64,000 nt of DNA. Source: Antedon mediterranea. Its lineage: Eukaryota > Echinodermata > Crinoidea > Comatulida > Antedonidae. The stretch covers positions 10,718,932 through 10,782,931 of the forward strand of contig NC_092679.1 in NCBI RefSeq assembly GCF_964355755.1, written 5' to 3'. Both the position numbers and the translations under genes were made by a program. The notes under the pieces are model-generated. The model had not been told where the DNA came from. It ran no database searches and saw nothing but the letters and a program-made list of their open reading frames with translations. Below are positions 13,401-28,400 of this stretch, piece after piece (the stretch's first letter is position 1; each line of letters opens with the position of its first letter).

Positions 13401-16400
13401 CGGGTGAATTTGAAAAGAAATAGGTTTTTAAAAAATACTCGTATCAAAACACCTGTACATTAAATCAAATTATGTTTTAAAAATTACAAATCACAATTTA
13501 TAACTCTTGCCTCTTGTACAAAAATGATGTTTTTTGGACAAGTAGTTCTCGAGAAAATGCAATTTCAGTACACTTGTTACTTTAAGACTGCTCGCCGGCT
13601 TTTGAAAGTTTTGTCTCCTATCTTTTAACTCTAGCCGGTCTGAAAATAATATCATTTTTGTTATTTTTGAAGTTATTAATAAACCAATTTTGTTGATTTT
13701 CAATAGGCATGGTCTGAAAGTAAATACCTATCTACACCCAAAAATTCAGAAAGATAACTTGAAAACTGTAGGCGCTATCGTGCTAACAAACAAACAAATG
13801 AAAGCACTCAGAAACTGAGTGAAGTACTTGGCAAAATATATCCACTGACCGGGAGCATGTTGAAAGATACAATTTTTCCTTTAGGTATTAGCTTTACATG
13901 TTTAAAATACTGCTAAGGTTAATAATTTGTTTAAATAATTTTTAATACTAACAATTCCGGCATTGCAACAATGACCTTTCTAAAATCAAGATTGACCAGA
14001 ATAATGGTCGAGGAGTGTCTTGAAGCTGTGCGGATTTGCGGCGCCTCTGCCTTAACCCATGTAGTAAGCTTAACCGCTTGACCAGTCGAATAATATTTTG
14101 GTCCATATCAAAGAATATGTCCATGTTAAAAAAAGACAGAATGCGTGCTATTTAATATATCGTACGGACGATAAGCTTTTGTGACATGACCAATATATCA
14201 ATTTTCCTGAAAATCAATAGGCATGTTCTGTAAGTATAGAGCTATGTAGAGAATGAAATAAGGAAGGACACACGCCGGTACTAACAAAACTAATTATCAA
14301 CTAACATTAACAATAGTTTAATTTGAATAACAATAGAACAGCAACGCAAAAAACAAACGGGTGAATTTGAAAAGAAATAGGTTTTTTAAAACTACTCGTA
14401 TGAAAAAGCCGGTACATTGAATCAACTTTTGTTTTAAAATTACAAATCACAAATTATAACCCTTGCCTCTTGTCCAAAAATGAGGTTTTTTGGACCAGTA
14501 GTTCTCGAGAAAATGTAATTTCAGTTTACGTGTTACTTTGAGACTGCTCACCGGCTTTTGAAAATTGTCTCCTATCTTTTAACACTAGCCGGTCTGAAAA
14601 TAATATCATTTTTGTTATTTGTGAAGTTATTAATAAACCAATTTTGTTGATTTTCAATAGGCATGGTCTGAAAGTATATACCTATCTACACCCAAAAATT
14701 CAGAAAGATAACTTGAAAACTATAGGCGCTATCGTGCTAACAAACACACGCTACCGATTACATATACCTCCTTGGCGGAGGTAAATTACTTTCAATAAAT
14801 CTATAATTATATTATAATCATGAATCATTCCTAATTCAAATGCAAAATGTGCAAAATAGATCAAAAACTATACTCGTTTTGTAGTTACGAATATGACTGG
14901 TGATATTCGTCAACACGAATACGCTTTACGAATATGAAATGGGGATCAGCTCAAAAGTTTCACAAATGTATGACGTATCCGTTTTCGTTATCGTATTTGT
15001 AAGGTTGCGAAACCTCCCTATTGTGGATATCTGTAACCATTAACAAAGTTACATGGCATAACATAGAATGCTGGGAAGTCTCATTGAAATATAACCTTTC
15101 ATCATCACCTCATGCCATTATTTGTACTATTACACTCATAAACATTCATTATTTGTATAATATTTTTGGCCAAAAAATAATAAATGAGATCACTTTTTAA
15201 TTATTTTTGTGGTGTGTAGTGTGCAATATACCGCTGCTAAGATCGTAATCGTATATATCCTCGCGTAATTATCGTGTCCCTGTCATTAAACATATAAAAT
15301 CATAATTATCGACTCTGGAAACATTAATGTACCAAGACCAGAAAATATTAATGACATTGTTGATCTAGCAGTTTTTAAGAACAAATAACTACATTTGATT
15401 CATCTTAATGCTAGATCCCTTCTGCCCAAACTTTCTGAGCTCAAAGTAATTGCAGCCAATACCAAGGCAGACGTTATTTGTGTCACTGAGACATGGTTGC
15501 ATATGTCAATCACAGACAACGAAATAAAAATGAATGGTTATAGCTCTGTCAGATGTGACAGAAAATCAAAAATTGCTTTTAATGAAGTGCCTGTAACAGC
15601 AAACAGCAATCAGCAATCTGGAATCGGTATGGATTGACATACTTTTACCTAAGTCTAAACCTATTCTAATAGGGTGTGTCTATCGACCACCGAATCAGCA
15701 TTGCTTTATCGATGATTTCAACACCCTAAGTGGAGGTAATGAAAAAGAGACCATTATATTAGGTGATTTTAATATCAACGTTCTCAATCGAAAGAATCCC
15801 CTTACAAAACAGTATAAAGAGTTGCTGAATAATCATGGCATGGACCAAATAATTAAAGAACCATCCAGAATTACGTCAACATCATCAACATTGATAGACC
15901 ACATATTGTGTAACAACAAGCACACAATTACTCATAGTGGTATACTCATACGGTCTTAGTGACCACTTCATCACCTTTTGTATTAGAAAAAAGTCTCGTG
16001 CTAAATTAAACGAACATAAATTTGCTGAGTTTCGGTCCTTAAAAAATTATACACCCGAACTACTTAATTCCACATTATCTGAAAATATAGACTGGTCTAA
16101 CGTGTATAACTCAAACGATGTAAATATTGCTTTTAATAATTTTCACCAGCACCTTATAACACTAACGCCCGTATTCTTAAACCGGATTTTAGTCGTAGTT
16201 CGAAGTTCGACTTGAAAAAGTCGTAGAGCTATTACTTCAAATTCGATTCAAAAACGAAGTAGTCGAAGTTTGCAGTTCGACTTAATGAAGTCGAGCTTTT
16301 AGTCAAGTTGCACACGTCTGGGTAACAAAGGCTATACATTGGCCAATGACAAGAGAGTATTTGAGGAGAAGACTAAATTTTGCGCATTGATATCACTTTC

Positions 16401-19400
16401 CATTTCTTACAACACTTTTTACGCATCAGGACTATATACATGAAAAATAATTTTAATCGTTAATTATTAGAACAATATCAGTATTAATTTAACAGTGAAG
16501 TATATTTGATTAACAACAAATAAAATCTTCAAAATATATTTAGGAACCATGGCGGTACGGTAACTTTTATATTTTCTAGGCCCCCAACAAAGTATGATCG
16601 CCACGAACCACGCACTTCATAGCGTGACAAGAAAGCGCTAGGCCCTCTAAACATTCCATGGCGTGGTGAATTGCCGCATCTCCCATTGTCGCTATGGCGT
16701 GACGTAGCTCAAGTCGGACTTGCGCGAAGAAAATAATGTAATTTGTATACAGTTGTAAATAAAGATGATTTTCATTATTATAACTTATACCAATGTATAT
16801 TTAATTAAGCTAATATAAATATAGATATTTCATTCTTCAATATCTGGCCAATATAACAACTCAATGACTGTTACGTTTTTTATAAACATTGTTTAAAAAC
16901 CATTTAGTCGACCATTTAGCCTGCCCCCTCCAGGACTAAAAAAATCGATCAAAATCCGTCTCGATTTAGTCGAGGTTGGCCTGATTTAGTCGGTGATTTA
17001 GTTGAAGTTCGGTTTATGAATTAAAATGACGTCATTTTTTTAGTTTTAGCTCGAACTACGACTAAAGGCGTAATAGATAAAATAGCTCCAATGAAGCGTA
17101 TCCGCATTAAATCAAGAACTGAAGAATGGATGACAGGGGACATTCTTAGTTTGCTACGTGAACGAGACAGGCTGTTAAAAAAGTTCACTAACAACAAAAC
17201 TCAATTGCATATTTATGAAGATTATGTTAAAATTAGAAATTTAGTTCAAACTAGTATTAAAAATGCTAAAGCAGATTTTATAAAAAACAAAATATTAGAA
17301 AATAAAGTAAAACCTAAGGAACTCTGGAGAACTTTAACAAATCTAGGTTATAGTAATAAGAACATAAGTGATGCAAAGATAGTGTTAAAAAACGGAGATA
17401 GTACTATAAATGACCCTAAAGGTATTGCAACAGATTCTTTACTCACGTTGCTCAGGATCTCAGAAATAAGTTACCTCAACAAAGCAATCAATTTCTACCC
17501 GGTTCTAGTTACTTTAAAACTCATTATGAAAAATATAACAAAATTTAAGCTTGATCCTGTGAGAGAAGAATTTGTTGAAAAGTTTTTAAGTTCAGTAAAT
17601 CCTAATAAAGCCACAGGACCATTCCTGTTCAGTTTTAAAAGATGGAGCAATTTCCTTAAAAGGTCCCCTAACCCATATAATAAACCTTTCCCTTAAAACA
17701 GAAATTGTACCAGACCAATTTAAAATAGCAAAAGTAAAGCCGATATTTAAAAAAGGCGATCGTACTGACACAAATAACTACCGCCCTGTTAGCCTATTAA
17801 GTTGTACCTCTAAGATTCTAGAAAAGGCTGTGTATATCCAGCTAGCCAGACACCTGGAAGATAATGATGTGATAACAGATTCTCAGTCTGGTTTCAGAGA
17901 AGGGTTTTCCACTGAAACCTGTCTTACTCATTTATTGGATCATGTAAAATCAAAAATGGCCAATGGGTTTCTTACAGGTATGGTTCTGCTGGACATTCGA
18001 AAGGCCTTCGATTCGGTCGATCATTTCATTCTTTGTGATAAACTCAGAAGAATCGGATGCGATTCAACTAAATGGTTTCATTCTTATTTATCTAATAGGA
18101 AACAATTTGTTGAAATTAAGGGAGGTAAATGAAAAAATATGGCTATTGAACATGGCGTCCCCCAAGAGAGCATATTGGGACCTTTGCTGTTCCTAGTGTA
18201 CATAGATGATGTTGTTTCATCAGTGTTGAATCAAAGTGTAAAGTGCTACTATATGCAGATGACTGTGCCATCTTGTATTCAGACCGAAACCCTAATACTA
18301 TTTCGGCTGTACTTAGTACTTCGTTAAATCTTTGTAATGAGTGGCTTATTGATAACGGACTTACAATTCATCCAGGTAAAACTGAATGCATTCTTTTGGG
18401 AACTAAACATCGATTAAAAATTTCTCATTTCAACTCAATGCTCTTGAATGTGATATAAGGTATCTAGGTGTCCAGATTGACCAACAGGCTTCAAGAAATC
18501 TGATTGCCAATTCAGTAATAATAACTAGCGCAAATAGACGTTTAAAATTTATGTACAGACAGTCCAAATATCTTGATTTTTGTAGTAGGAAACTTCTCTC
18601 TTCAGATCTAAATTAGCCTATTTTTGACTATGCTTCCCCAGCATGGTATAATGACTCTTCTCAGGTACATAAACACAGGCTTCAGACTACTCAAAACAAA
18701 ATATTCAGATTTATTACTGAATCAGATTCGAGATCTCATGTTGGTCAATCTGAGCTGAAATCAATCGGATATCTGAACGTTCCAGAAAGAGTTAAGTTCA
18801 AATGTTTATGCAATGTATATAAAATTTTTAATAATTCTGCCCCAATGTATCTAAATAGTAACTTTGTTCGTATTGTTGATTATCACTCTAGAAGGACACG
18901 TAGTGCCACAAATTTAAACTAGAATTTAATTCGTCACTTTGACGAATTATAGGTGATCATTTTTATCATTTTAATAAAATTAACATTTTTTAAACATGCA
19001 TGTACGTTAACATACGATCGTTAAAAGTTGATGTACGCCATCCTATGACATGATTGCATATACACTTATAGTGCTGAGTTCTACCTATGTGTCATACAAT
19101 ATGTACAGTATATACTGTATATCTATATACAGTGTAGCATAGGTGAAATTACGGGACTCATATCGTGTTCTAATTTTTTGGTATGATGGAATTTTCAAAA
19201 TAAACTCGAAGATGACAATTTCGAAAGATAATGAATTGAGCAAATAAATATAAGGATTGGAAGAAAATTTGACACGTAGAAGCGCAATGCGCGGTCTTTG
19301 AAATTTGTATAACTTTGACTAAAGAAATTTAAAAACTACTTTTTAACTTCAACTGGCCATATGATAACATCACAACATCCGATAGGCTTAATTTTAATAT

Positions 19401-22400
19401 GAATTCATATCTACATTTCATCAGCTTTCATAATAAGTTATAATCTTCAAGGTCACCTTTAATTCTGAAGAGCTATAAGATATTCAAATGTATGGTGTAG
19501 CTGAAATTACACGACCTAGGTTATTCAAGTTTTTACGCGTGATGACGTCATCAAAATAAAAATTTTGACAACTCATTAGAAGAATAATTAATTGAGCAAG
19601 CACATACTAAATGATGAGAGAGAGATGTGCTCTATTGAATGTGATAACCCACACAAAAAGATAAAAATTCCTAATTTTTAAATTCAAGTGGCCATTTGAT
19701 GACGTCATACCATTTTGTACGTCTAATGTGTATATACATTTGTATCTACAACTTATTGGCTTCCATAATAAATTGGGGGTCACCTGCCATTCTGAAGAGT
19801 TATATTCATTTTAAAAAGTCCTTTTTTTTTACCATTTTTAGCACTTTTGTACAATTAGTGTGCGCATTTTGTCATTTTTAACGTGCTCGTATAGCGTTAT
19901 TTTAAGTCGGAATGGACTCAAAATTGGTGAATGTACTAAGGATTGTGAGTAGAATGTGATTTATACATCAAATTTTATTTTTTACGCATTTTAAGAATCG
20001 TGCGCACAAAAACGCATTTTTGCGCAGTAATTTTTTGAAACGCGCAAATGGCCTAATTCATGCTCTAAATTGATCAAAACCTAATTTTGCGCGTTTTCAA
20101 TTTTTAACGCGCGATTTCACGTGCATGACCTTGAAACGCGCAACTTTTTATTTGCTAATATTTTTACCCTTGACCTGAAGTTTACCTGTAGTGAATTTCA
20201 TTAATATGTCATAATGAATTATGGAGATATGATTGATAAAGTGATTTCACAAAATGGCGTATAAATGACGTCACGGATGAGTGATCACGCTGGAATGCTG
20301 ATTAGGATTAAGTTATATTATTTGAAAGATATTCTGAAATTTTGGTAATCATTAACATTAAACTTTTTGAGATAATTGTTACACAAAATAGTGTACAGAA
20401 ACAATAAAAAGAAACTAGACATGAAACTCGTCACTTTGACGAGTTAGTTATCCGCACGACAAACGCCATGTGCACGTCATACGTTGGAATATTGCACACA
20501 GCAGATAAAGATTATGGCATTATGACCTGAACTGAAGAATATCATACGTTGTTAGTGCTGAATTCAGTCTATTTTGTGTCATATAGTAAATACAGTATAA
20601 TCTGTATACATATTACATTCAGTGTAGAATAGGTGAAATTACGTAACCCGCAATTTATTCAAATTTTTAACATGGTTACGGTATCAAAATGAAACACTAA
20701 GATAGCAATTTCGGGAGGAAATTATCTCAGTAACAACATATTAACGTGTAGAAGAAATTCGAATACGTGAAATATTGATGCACGCTCTTTTAAATGTAAT
20801 GAACTATGACGCAAAAGATGAAAATACGACTGTTTTTATTTAACTGGCCATATAATGACGTCACAACATCCGATTGGCAAAATGTTCACATGATTTCATA
20901 TCTACAATCCAATAGCTTCCAGAAAACATTTTAATCTTTAATTATCACATTTTATTCTTACGAGCTATAACAGATTAAAATTTACTGTAAAGATGAAAAT
21001 ACGTGAAAATATGATTTACATTTTTAGATATGATGACGTCATAAAAATTATAATATTTTTAACTCATACGAAAGATAGTTGATTGACCTAGACACTATTA
21101 AAATCTCGGAGAAAATGAAAAACGGATAAGTGGAGATGCGCTCCATTGAATGTGATGAGCAAAAACGAAAGAGACAAAAATCCCATATTTTACATTCGTG
21201 TGGCCATACGATGACGTCACAATGTCCGGATAGCCACATTAATGTTTGATCCGATATCTACCACTCATCAACTTCCAGAATACGTAATAAAAATAACTTT
21301 CACCGTTTAGTTTAGAAACTACGCCTGTTTAAAAAAAGGCATAATTTTGACGATTTTTTTAACTTATTGATCAAAAACGCTCACAAATTATCCAATTGGA
21401 CGTGCTCGTATGACGTAATTTTAAGTCGAAATTGTAGGAAAAGTTGGTAAAATTACTAGAAAAGGCTGGAAAAACATAAATCACGCAAAAAAAGTATGTT
21501 TTTAATTTGCGCACGCGTGGGAATTTTTGACATGTTTAAAATGACATGAAACGCGTAGAAAGTTGATTAGAAATTGATTTTTCGCATTTTTAAATTTTAA
21601 ACGCGCGCGTAACTTCTTGTAAAACATGCCATTTTTTGTGCACAAAAAGTTTGCCCTTGATATGACTTAAATTTTCACAAAGTGTAAAAACAAAATTACG
21701 CTTGGTTTTAAATCTATGATCAATTTAAAAAAATCATAAAATCACGCGTAAGTCACGTTGCGTAACTATGACGTCATTCAAAAATAGGAGGTGCACAACT
21801 TCACGTAAATGCCCATATGTTGACAAAGTTATGAAATGTTATGTTTACCCATTTTAGAGATACGCTCTGCACAAAAAGTGAGGGAGAAAGACTGAAGAAT
21901 AATGCCAAAAAAGACACAGGACAGTTACAAGGAGTTATCCGCTAAATGCGGATAACTAAAAAAAAAAGAAAAATAATAATAAAGATTTCATACAATAACA
22001 ATAGGTGATCATTTTATTCTAAATGATCACCTAATTATAGGATTCCAATAATTAAGGGCTGCGAACAAAAAACTTTTTATTACAACTCAATAAAAGCCTG
22101 GAACGCTATACCATTATATGTTAAAAGTAATATTTCATTAGAAATTTTAAATTGGCACTAAAAAAGCATCTCCTCAACATTTAATTCTCATGTGTAATAA
22201 ATTATATAAAGTTTTTAGTATAATGCAATAAATCAAATAATTTTCTGTAATCTGTAAATTAAGAATTAATATAAAATAAGTGTAAAGATTAATTTTAATT
22301 TTTTTACTTTAGTGCAATAAATCAATATTTGTATATGGCTCTTATAATAAATCTTTTTTAAATTAATTAAATTTGTGTGAGATAAATTGTAATTTTTAAA

Positions 22401-25400
22401 CTTTTATATTTATATACCATTTTTTGAAGGGTTCTTTTAATGTAATTTGTATGTTTTTTTTATGAGTTTCTTGTTTTTAGGACCCAAGTGGAAATAAGTT
22501 TTTAACTTTTCTTGGTATTCCTTGTAATCAAGGCCTGTGTTTCTGTGCAATTGTTTTTCTATTTTCTATGTATTATATCTTATTGTTTTTTAACCTTGAT
22601 TACCAAATAAAGAAATTAAAAAAAAAAAAACTATATCAAAAGTTCACCACAAAATATTGGAAAAAAAGAAAATGAATGAATACATTCAAGAGTTTAATTT
22701 TTTAACAATATGATCAACATGATCCTCCCAAGAAAATAAACTGTCAAAACAATACCTAGATATTTATTCTACTGGAGGAAATTAAACATTTCTTTGGAGG
22801 AACAATATCCATACAAAATGTAATATAACACAAACAGATTCAGTAATTGTTCTTTCATGTCCACAGCTATTTACAAAAACATCCCAGATACACTTGAAGG
22901 CCTCTAAGTTGTTCTTCCAACCATTTGCGTTTTGCCACTCCTTAGCCTTCCACTTTTTGACCACCGGTCTATATTTTGGTGAAAGAAGAACAGGGTGACT
23001 GATATCATCCTTAGTAGATTTATACATATTCTAAGTAGATTTATTATTCATACATTTTCTACTTTACATCATTTAAGAATTGTTGTCAAAATATGTTTTA
23101 TCCATTGCACAGTTATTGAAAATGTAGAAAAGGATGAACTGATGGCTATTATATATAATTCAAACTTCATACAGAAGAATATGATTTGCTTATGGGAACA
23201 AGCTTTGCAATACTACTATTCTGGAAGGTTTGTATTACTTACTACAACATTTAACAATAGTGTTTAGGCCAAATAAGACTTATTGTATTGTTTGCTTGTT
23301 ATACTATATTAAACCAATTACATTTACTATCCTGATTTCAATCTTATTTTTACCTATTTTTATATGTTGTAACACCGTGCCTGTGTCTTCTTTGAATGAT
23401 TTACTTAACATTGTGATTGTAGTTGTTGCTGTTTTCGTAGTTTTTAAAGCCCCATTCCCTACGTTTTTTAGATCTAATTTAAGATCACAAACTATATTTA
23501 ATGTAAAAATAATACTATATGGTCCTATTGCGATAACTTTTTTCGTCTTTAAATGGTTAAAAATGTGAAAAATAAGTCGATTCTAATAATTATAGCGGCC
23601 CGCTATAAATCCCAAAATGCATTGCGCGCGGATTGATATTTTTGTTTTTCACCTGTAATTCGCCCACTTTTCGATCGATCGTGAGGCCAAAACAAATGAA
23701 AGACTCCTAACTTTTCAGCGAAAATACGGGTTTTCCCCAATTTGTATCAACGGAGTCTGGCAAAAATAGAAAGACAATTAATGCAGCAACTATACAACGT
23801 CAGGCTAGGTATATAGCTCGCGTACGATGTTCGTACGTTACCGATGTTTACCAGCTAGGCCTACAAAACTAAGCCTAGCTAGGCTAGGCCTAGGCCTAAG
23901 ACCGTCCACGAGAGGTCGATCGCCGCGAGCTACTTAGGTAGTGCATTGTTTCTCACTTTTTATCATAATTCACCATAAAACGTACATTTAAGACAAGAAA
24001 TGACATGGTTTAATGTTTTTAAAGTGATATATATGTATTATTTTCCAAAAAACGTCCAAAATTGCAGGGAAGGGGTCTTTAACCTGCATTTCCCTACTAT
24101 TGATAATTTAATAAACTAGAGGGTTCGCTTGCACACCCTCTAGTGGGTGTACTTGAATGGTTTTTTCACCTATATGAATGCATGTGAGATTTTAACCTGT
24201 GCTAAAAATGAGTCTGGTAAGATGCGAAATGTATGCCAATTATGATTATGTACCCTATCAGAAATGATGTATGAGTACTTGACAGCAATTGGTGATCATA
24301 AAAACGTAAATGGAAAAAAGATACTCAATAGAATTGATAATTTGTAAAAATTTCATGGTTACTGCTGTATACTCTAGTAGTAGTAGCTAGATCAACTTTC
24401 TTATGCACTTTGAGGTCCAGAGAAATTGGTTTAGGGTGGTCAAACAATCATTATTGGCTTGGTTACACATTTTGAAAATGTGGCGATAGGTCAAAAGGTC
24501 AGGGTGAAAGGTCATAAGACCAAACACCAATATGCCCTTAAATCTCAACAACCACTGGTCACAGCGAAGTAATTTTGGTCTCAAATTGATCAGAAGGTAT
24601 ACATTTATATTCAGTCTAATGGGAACTACCGGTCGTAGACACTTGAATTTGGTTTTAAATTGTTCGAAATATATATTTTGTTATTTGTTACACATTTTGA
24701 AAAATGTTACAAAAGGTCAAAGGGTCAGGGTCAAGGGTTATATGAACAAATAAATAAAGGTACTTGTATCTCGGCAACCACTGGTCGCAGCAAGTCAATT
24801 TTGGTCTCATTTTGACATAATTTTATAATTTTTTGATATTAATTGTGCTGTATTTTTTTACATCTAGGTGGTATTTATTTGATTATACATGTTACCATAT
24901 TATACCCCAAATAAAGATGCCTCCCTAAAAACCCTTTTGAACAATAAATGCCCGGGGCGTTTAATCGGATACACATAGCAAGTTACTTCTAGCATTCTGA
25001 AAAGAACTGTTGAGCTTGACGTTTCTATCAAAATGTTCTTGGGGACAGCAATAACTAGTACTTAAAATTGAAACAATTTAAAGTATCAGTTATTGCATAA
25101 CATTACTGTCTAAGGATAAGTTATTGGTTATCCGCACTTGGCGGATAACCCCTTGTTATTGTCAGGATCTTTTTTTTTTTTTTTTTTCTATATTATTCTT
25201 TTTTCTTTCCCCGAATTTTGTTCGCAGCATATCTCTATTTTCTGGCCAACATAAGATTGTATAACTTTGTCATAAGGTTGACCTATAGCTGTAGATGTGC
25301 AGCCAAGCTTTTGGACGATTTTGGAGTTGCGCAGCGTAAGTTACGCGCGATTTTATGAATTTCAATGATTGATCATAGATTAAAAACCAAGTCATTTTCT

Positions 25401-28400
25401 ATTGAAACTTGGTGAAAATTTAAGTCATATCATGCGCAAACTTTCTATGGATTAAAAATGGCATGTTTTACATAAAGTTACGCGCGCACGCTTGTTCAAA
25501 ATTTCAAGATGCGCAAAATTCATTTCTAATCAACTTTCTACGCGTTTCATGTCATTTTGAGCATTTAAAAAATTCCCACGCGTGCGCAATATTTTTACGC
25601 GCGCGTGCGCACGTAAGGCTAAAACATGTTTTTTTTGCTTGATTTTTGTATTTTCAGCCTTCTGTAGTAATTTTACCAACTTTCAAACAATTTCGACTTA
25701 AAATCATGTCATACGAGCACGTAAAATTGAACAATTTGTGCTCGTTTTTTAAAAAAAATTTCAAAAATGTGTCAAAATTATACCTTTTTTTTGAACAGTC
25801 ATAGATTCTAAACTACATGGTGAATTTTATTTTTTATTACATATTCTGAAAGTAGATGAGTGGTAGATATCGAATCATACATCGTATGGCCACCCGAATA
25901 TCAAATATAGGATTTTTGTCTCTTTCGTCATAGCTCATCACATTTAATAGAGCGCATCACCACTTATCCGTATTCCATTTCCCTCAATTTTTTATATTGT
26001 CTAGGCCAATCAATTATCTTTCGCATGATATACCATTTTTAAAATTGTGATGACGTCATCATGTTCAAAAGCGTCAATAACTTTGGTCACTTATTTTCAC
26101 CTATTCTGCACTGTATGTAGTACGTATACAATATATTGTGTTATACCGTATATACTTAGAGGTGACGCAAAATAGAGAGCGCACTAACATTTTTTCAATG
26201 CCATAATCGTTTTTTTGCGCGCAATATTCTAAAGTATGACGTGCATGTGGCCTTTGCGCTGCGGATAACCTAACTCGTCCGAAGTGACGAGTTCAAATCT
26301 AGTGTAGAGATATGTTTTTTGTTTGAAACATTATTAATAGTATTTCTGTTCATCTTTTAACCACATTTTCTATTACAATGAATGTAAATATGTATATTTC
26401 GAACAATTTGATACCAAATTTAAGTTTCTACGACCAGTACTCACAGAGATATGAAGATGCCATGATATGTGGGTCAAAGGTCAGAAATGACATTTCTGAT
26501 AATTTTTGACTAAAATGTCCCATTAGATTGAATATGAAAGCATGCCTTCTGAACATTTTGTGACTAAAATTGACTTGCTGTGACGAGTGGTTGCTGAGAT
26601 ACAAGTATCTATTTATATTTGTTCATATAACCCTTGACCCTGACCCTTTGACCTTTTGTAACATTTTTAAAAATGTGCAACAAATAACAAAATGTTTATT
26701 TCAAACAATTTAAGACCAAATTCAAGTGTCTAGGATCAGTAGTTACGGAGATACATACATGCCCTGGGGTGTGGGTCAAAGGTCAGAAATTGCATTTCCG
26801 GTCATTTTTTACTAAAATGTCCCATTAAACTGAATATAAATGTATACCTTCTGATCAATTTGAGTCCAAAATTACCTCGCTGTGACCACTAGTTGTCGAG
26901 ATTTAAGGACCTATTGGTGTTTAGTTTGATAACCTTTCACCCTGACCTTTTGACCTTTCGCCACATTTTCAAAATGTGTAAGCAAGCCAATAATGATTGT
27001 TTGACCATCCTTAACCAATTTCTGAAGTCAAATTCTCTGGACCTCAAAGTGCATACGAAAGTTGATCTCGCTACTAGAGTAGTAATGATGTAAACATCTA
27101 ATCATAAGAATGTAAGATGCAAATAATATAATTGTTAAAGAACAGTGTACATGAAACCATATATATATATATTTGAACATTACACACAGGAGAAAACTGT
27201 CAATACAGGTGATCAATCGCTTATCACTTATAGGGTTACATTAACAGTTGTTTCAAAATTAGCTGGCGTTTTCTACATTAGCGGTTGTAACACAGCCTCA
27301 AAATCCACTAGAACAATATGTCTTTAAACAATCTTTATTTAAAAATCATTTATTAACACAATTTTGTATTTGTTGTTCAACTGATTAGATTTGGATTGTT
27401 CTTAATGCTATTACTACCACAAATGGAGATGGGAGTTAGGACAGTGTTTGTACAAGCCAACAACTGTCCTCATAGACTAGTCACAGCGGAGGTAAGAATA
27501 CATAAATTTATGTAAGGGAAAAATTTGGTAAATCACGCCTTACTTCTAGAATTTTTACTCGATGGTATATAAAGTTGGTTCATACATTCAGTACCGATTT
27601 TAACCACCTGATGTAACCCTGTTTGCTAATTAAATTGAGTTAAATAATTAGTTATTGACAATTAAAACAAATTTAGGCTCAACGATTTGCCCCAAATAGA
27701 GGTGTTTTCCAATCGTGGTATACACTGTTTAATGGATGTCCATCTTGAATAATTCCTGCACACACAATAATATGAGGATCTCCTCCTACGATAATTGTTT
27801 TTAACTAAATGGTACGCTCGCTTCGCTCGCGTACCATCTAGGTTGTGCCCACAGATGGTTCTGGAATACACAGTAATTTCAGCGTAACAAAACTGGCGAT
27901 TTCAAATGTACGTACCGCAGGACTATAATACATTGTTGTTTACAGAAACGAATAAATAGACACGATGATTTATGCAGTCAACTAAAATTAGCACCCTGGG
28001 AATTACTTCCGAAGGAGAAACTTATCACAAAATGAGTCCAAATTTTTGATTTGGACTCATTTAAAGAAATCCAATTTGTGTTTTGTATGGGTTTTTTTAT
28101 ATTAGGGTTGAGGGATGGGAAAGCGGATAGGTACAAAGAGGAACAATTTTTAAATATATTCTTTATCCACTCAGTAACGAAATATTTTTTTCATGTTTTA
28201 TAGGCCTATAAATAATATACCTCTAAATACAGTAAAACATTTGCGATTTAATACTTTGTTAAAACTGTCACTGTCATAATCGATTGAAATATTAAAGTAC
28301 ATGTCACGATACACCACTACGACGTTTATTTTATTTTATTGGTAATTATTAATTAATACAAACGTTGAGAAGGAACTGTCAGTATAAAGTTTATTTGTAT

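Larger units (their letters stand above)
11537..14783 (+). mobile_element. Composite hairpin-ended element G
   Basis: It begins at TACCTCCGCC (11537-11546) and ends in a hairpin whose right arm GGCGGAGGTA (14774-14783) is the exact complement of that motif, with TACCTCC (14765-14771) as left arm. Inside are four copies of a core of about 300 bases (near 11690, 12310, 13360 and 14310) marked by ACAATAGAACAGCAACGCG and ACTGCTCGCCGGCTTTTG, plus AAAC microsatellites near 12140, 12760 and 13790. Element H at 12181-12834 is nested in it. No coding potential. The layout recalls Helentron-derived non-autonomous elements; this is inference. Confidence 0.7.
15390..22631 (+). pseudogene. CR1/L2-like non-LTR retrotransposon, split by nested elements
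   Basis: The endonuclease domain is at 15395-16160: [35 protein letters not shown] and, after a frameshift near 15935, SDHF. After an inserted element (16166-17070) the linker and reverse transcriptase run 17075-18915: [73 protein letters not shown] and YLGVQID. The last coding part resumes at 22034 (PIIKGC...[13 protein letters not shown]). The 3' end has AATAAAG then an A-run at 22606-22631. Stops (for example at 18130 and 18615) and frameshifts show it is dead. No first open reading frame is visible, so it is probably 5'-truncated. Confidence 0.9.

Noticed and set aside
23230-23568. 112-codon hydrophobic frame
   Set aside because: It starts at the ERMARD exon d donor, crosses the intron and ends inside the TTAA MITE.
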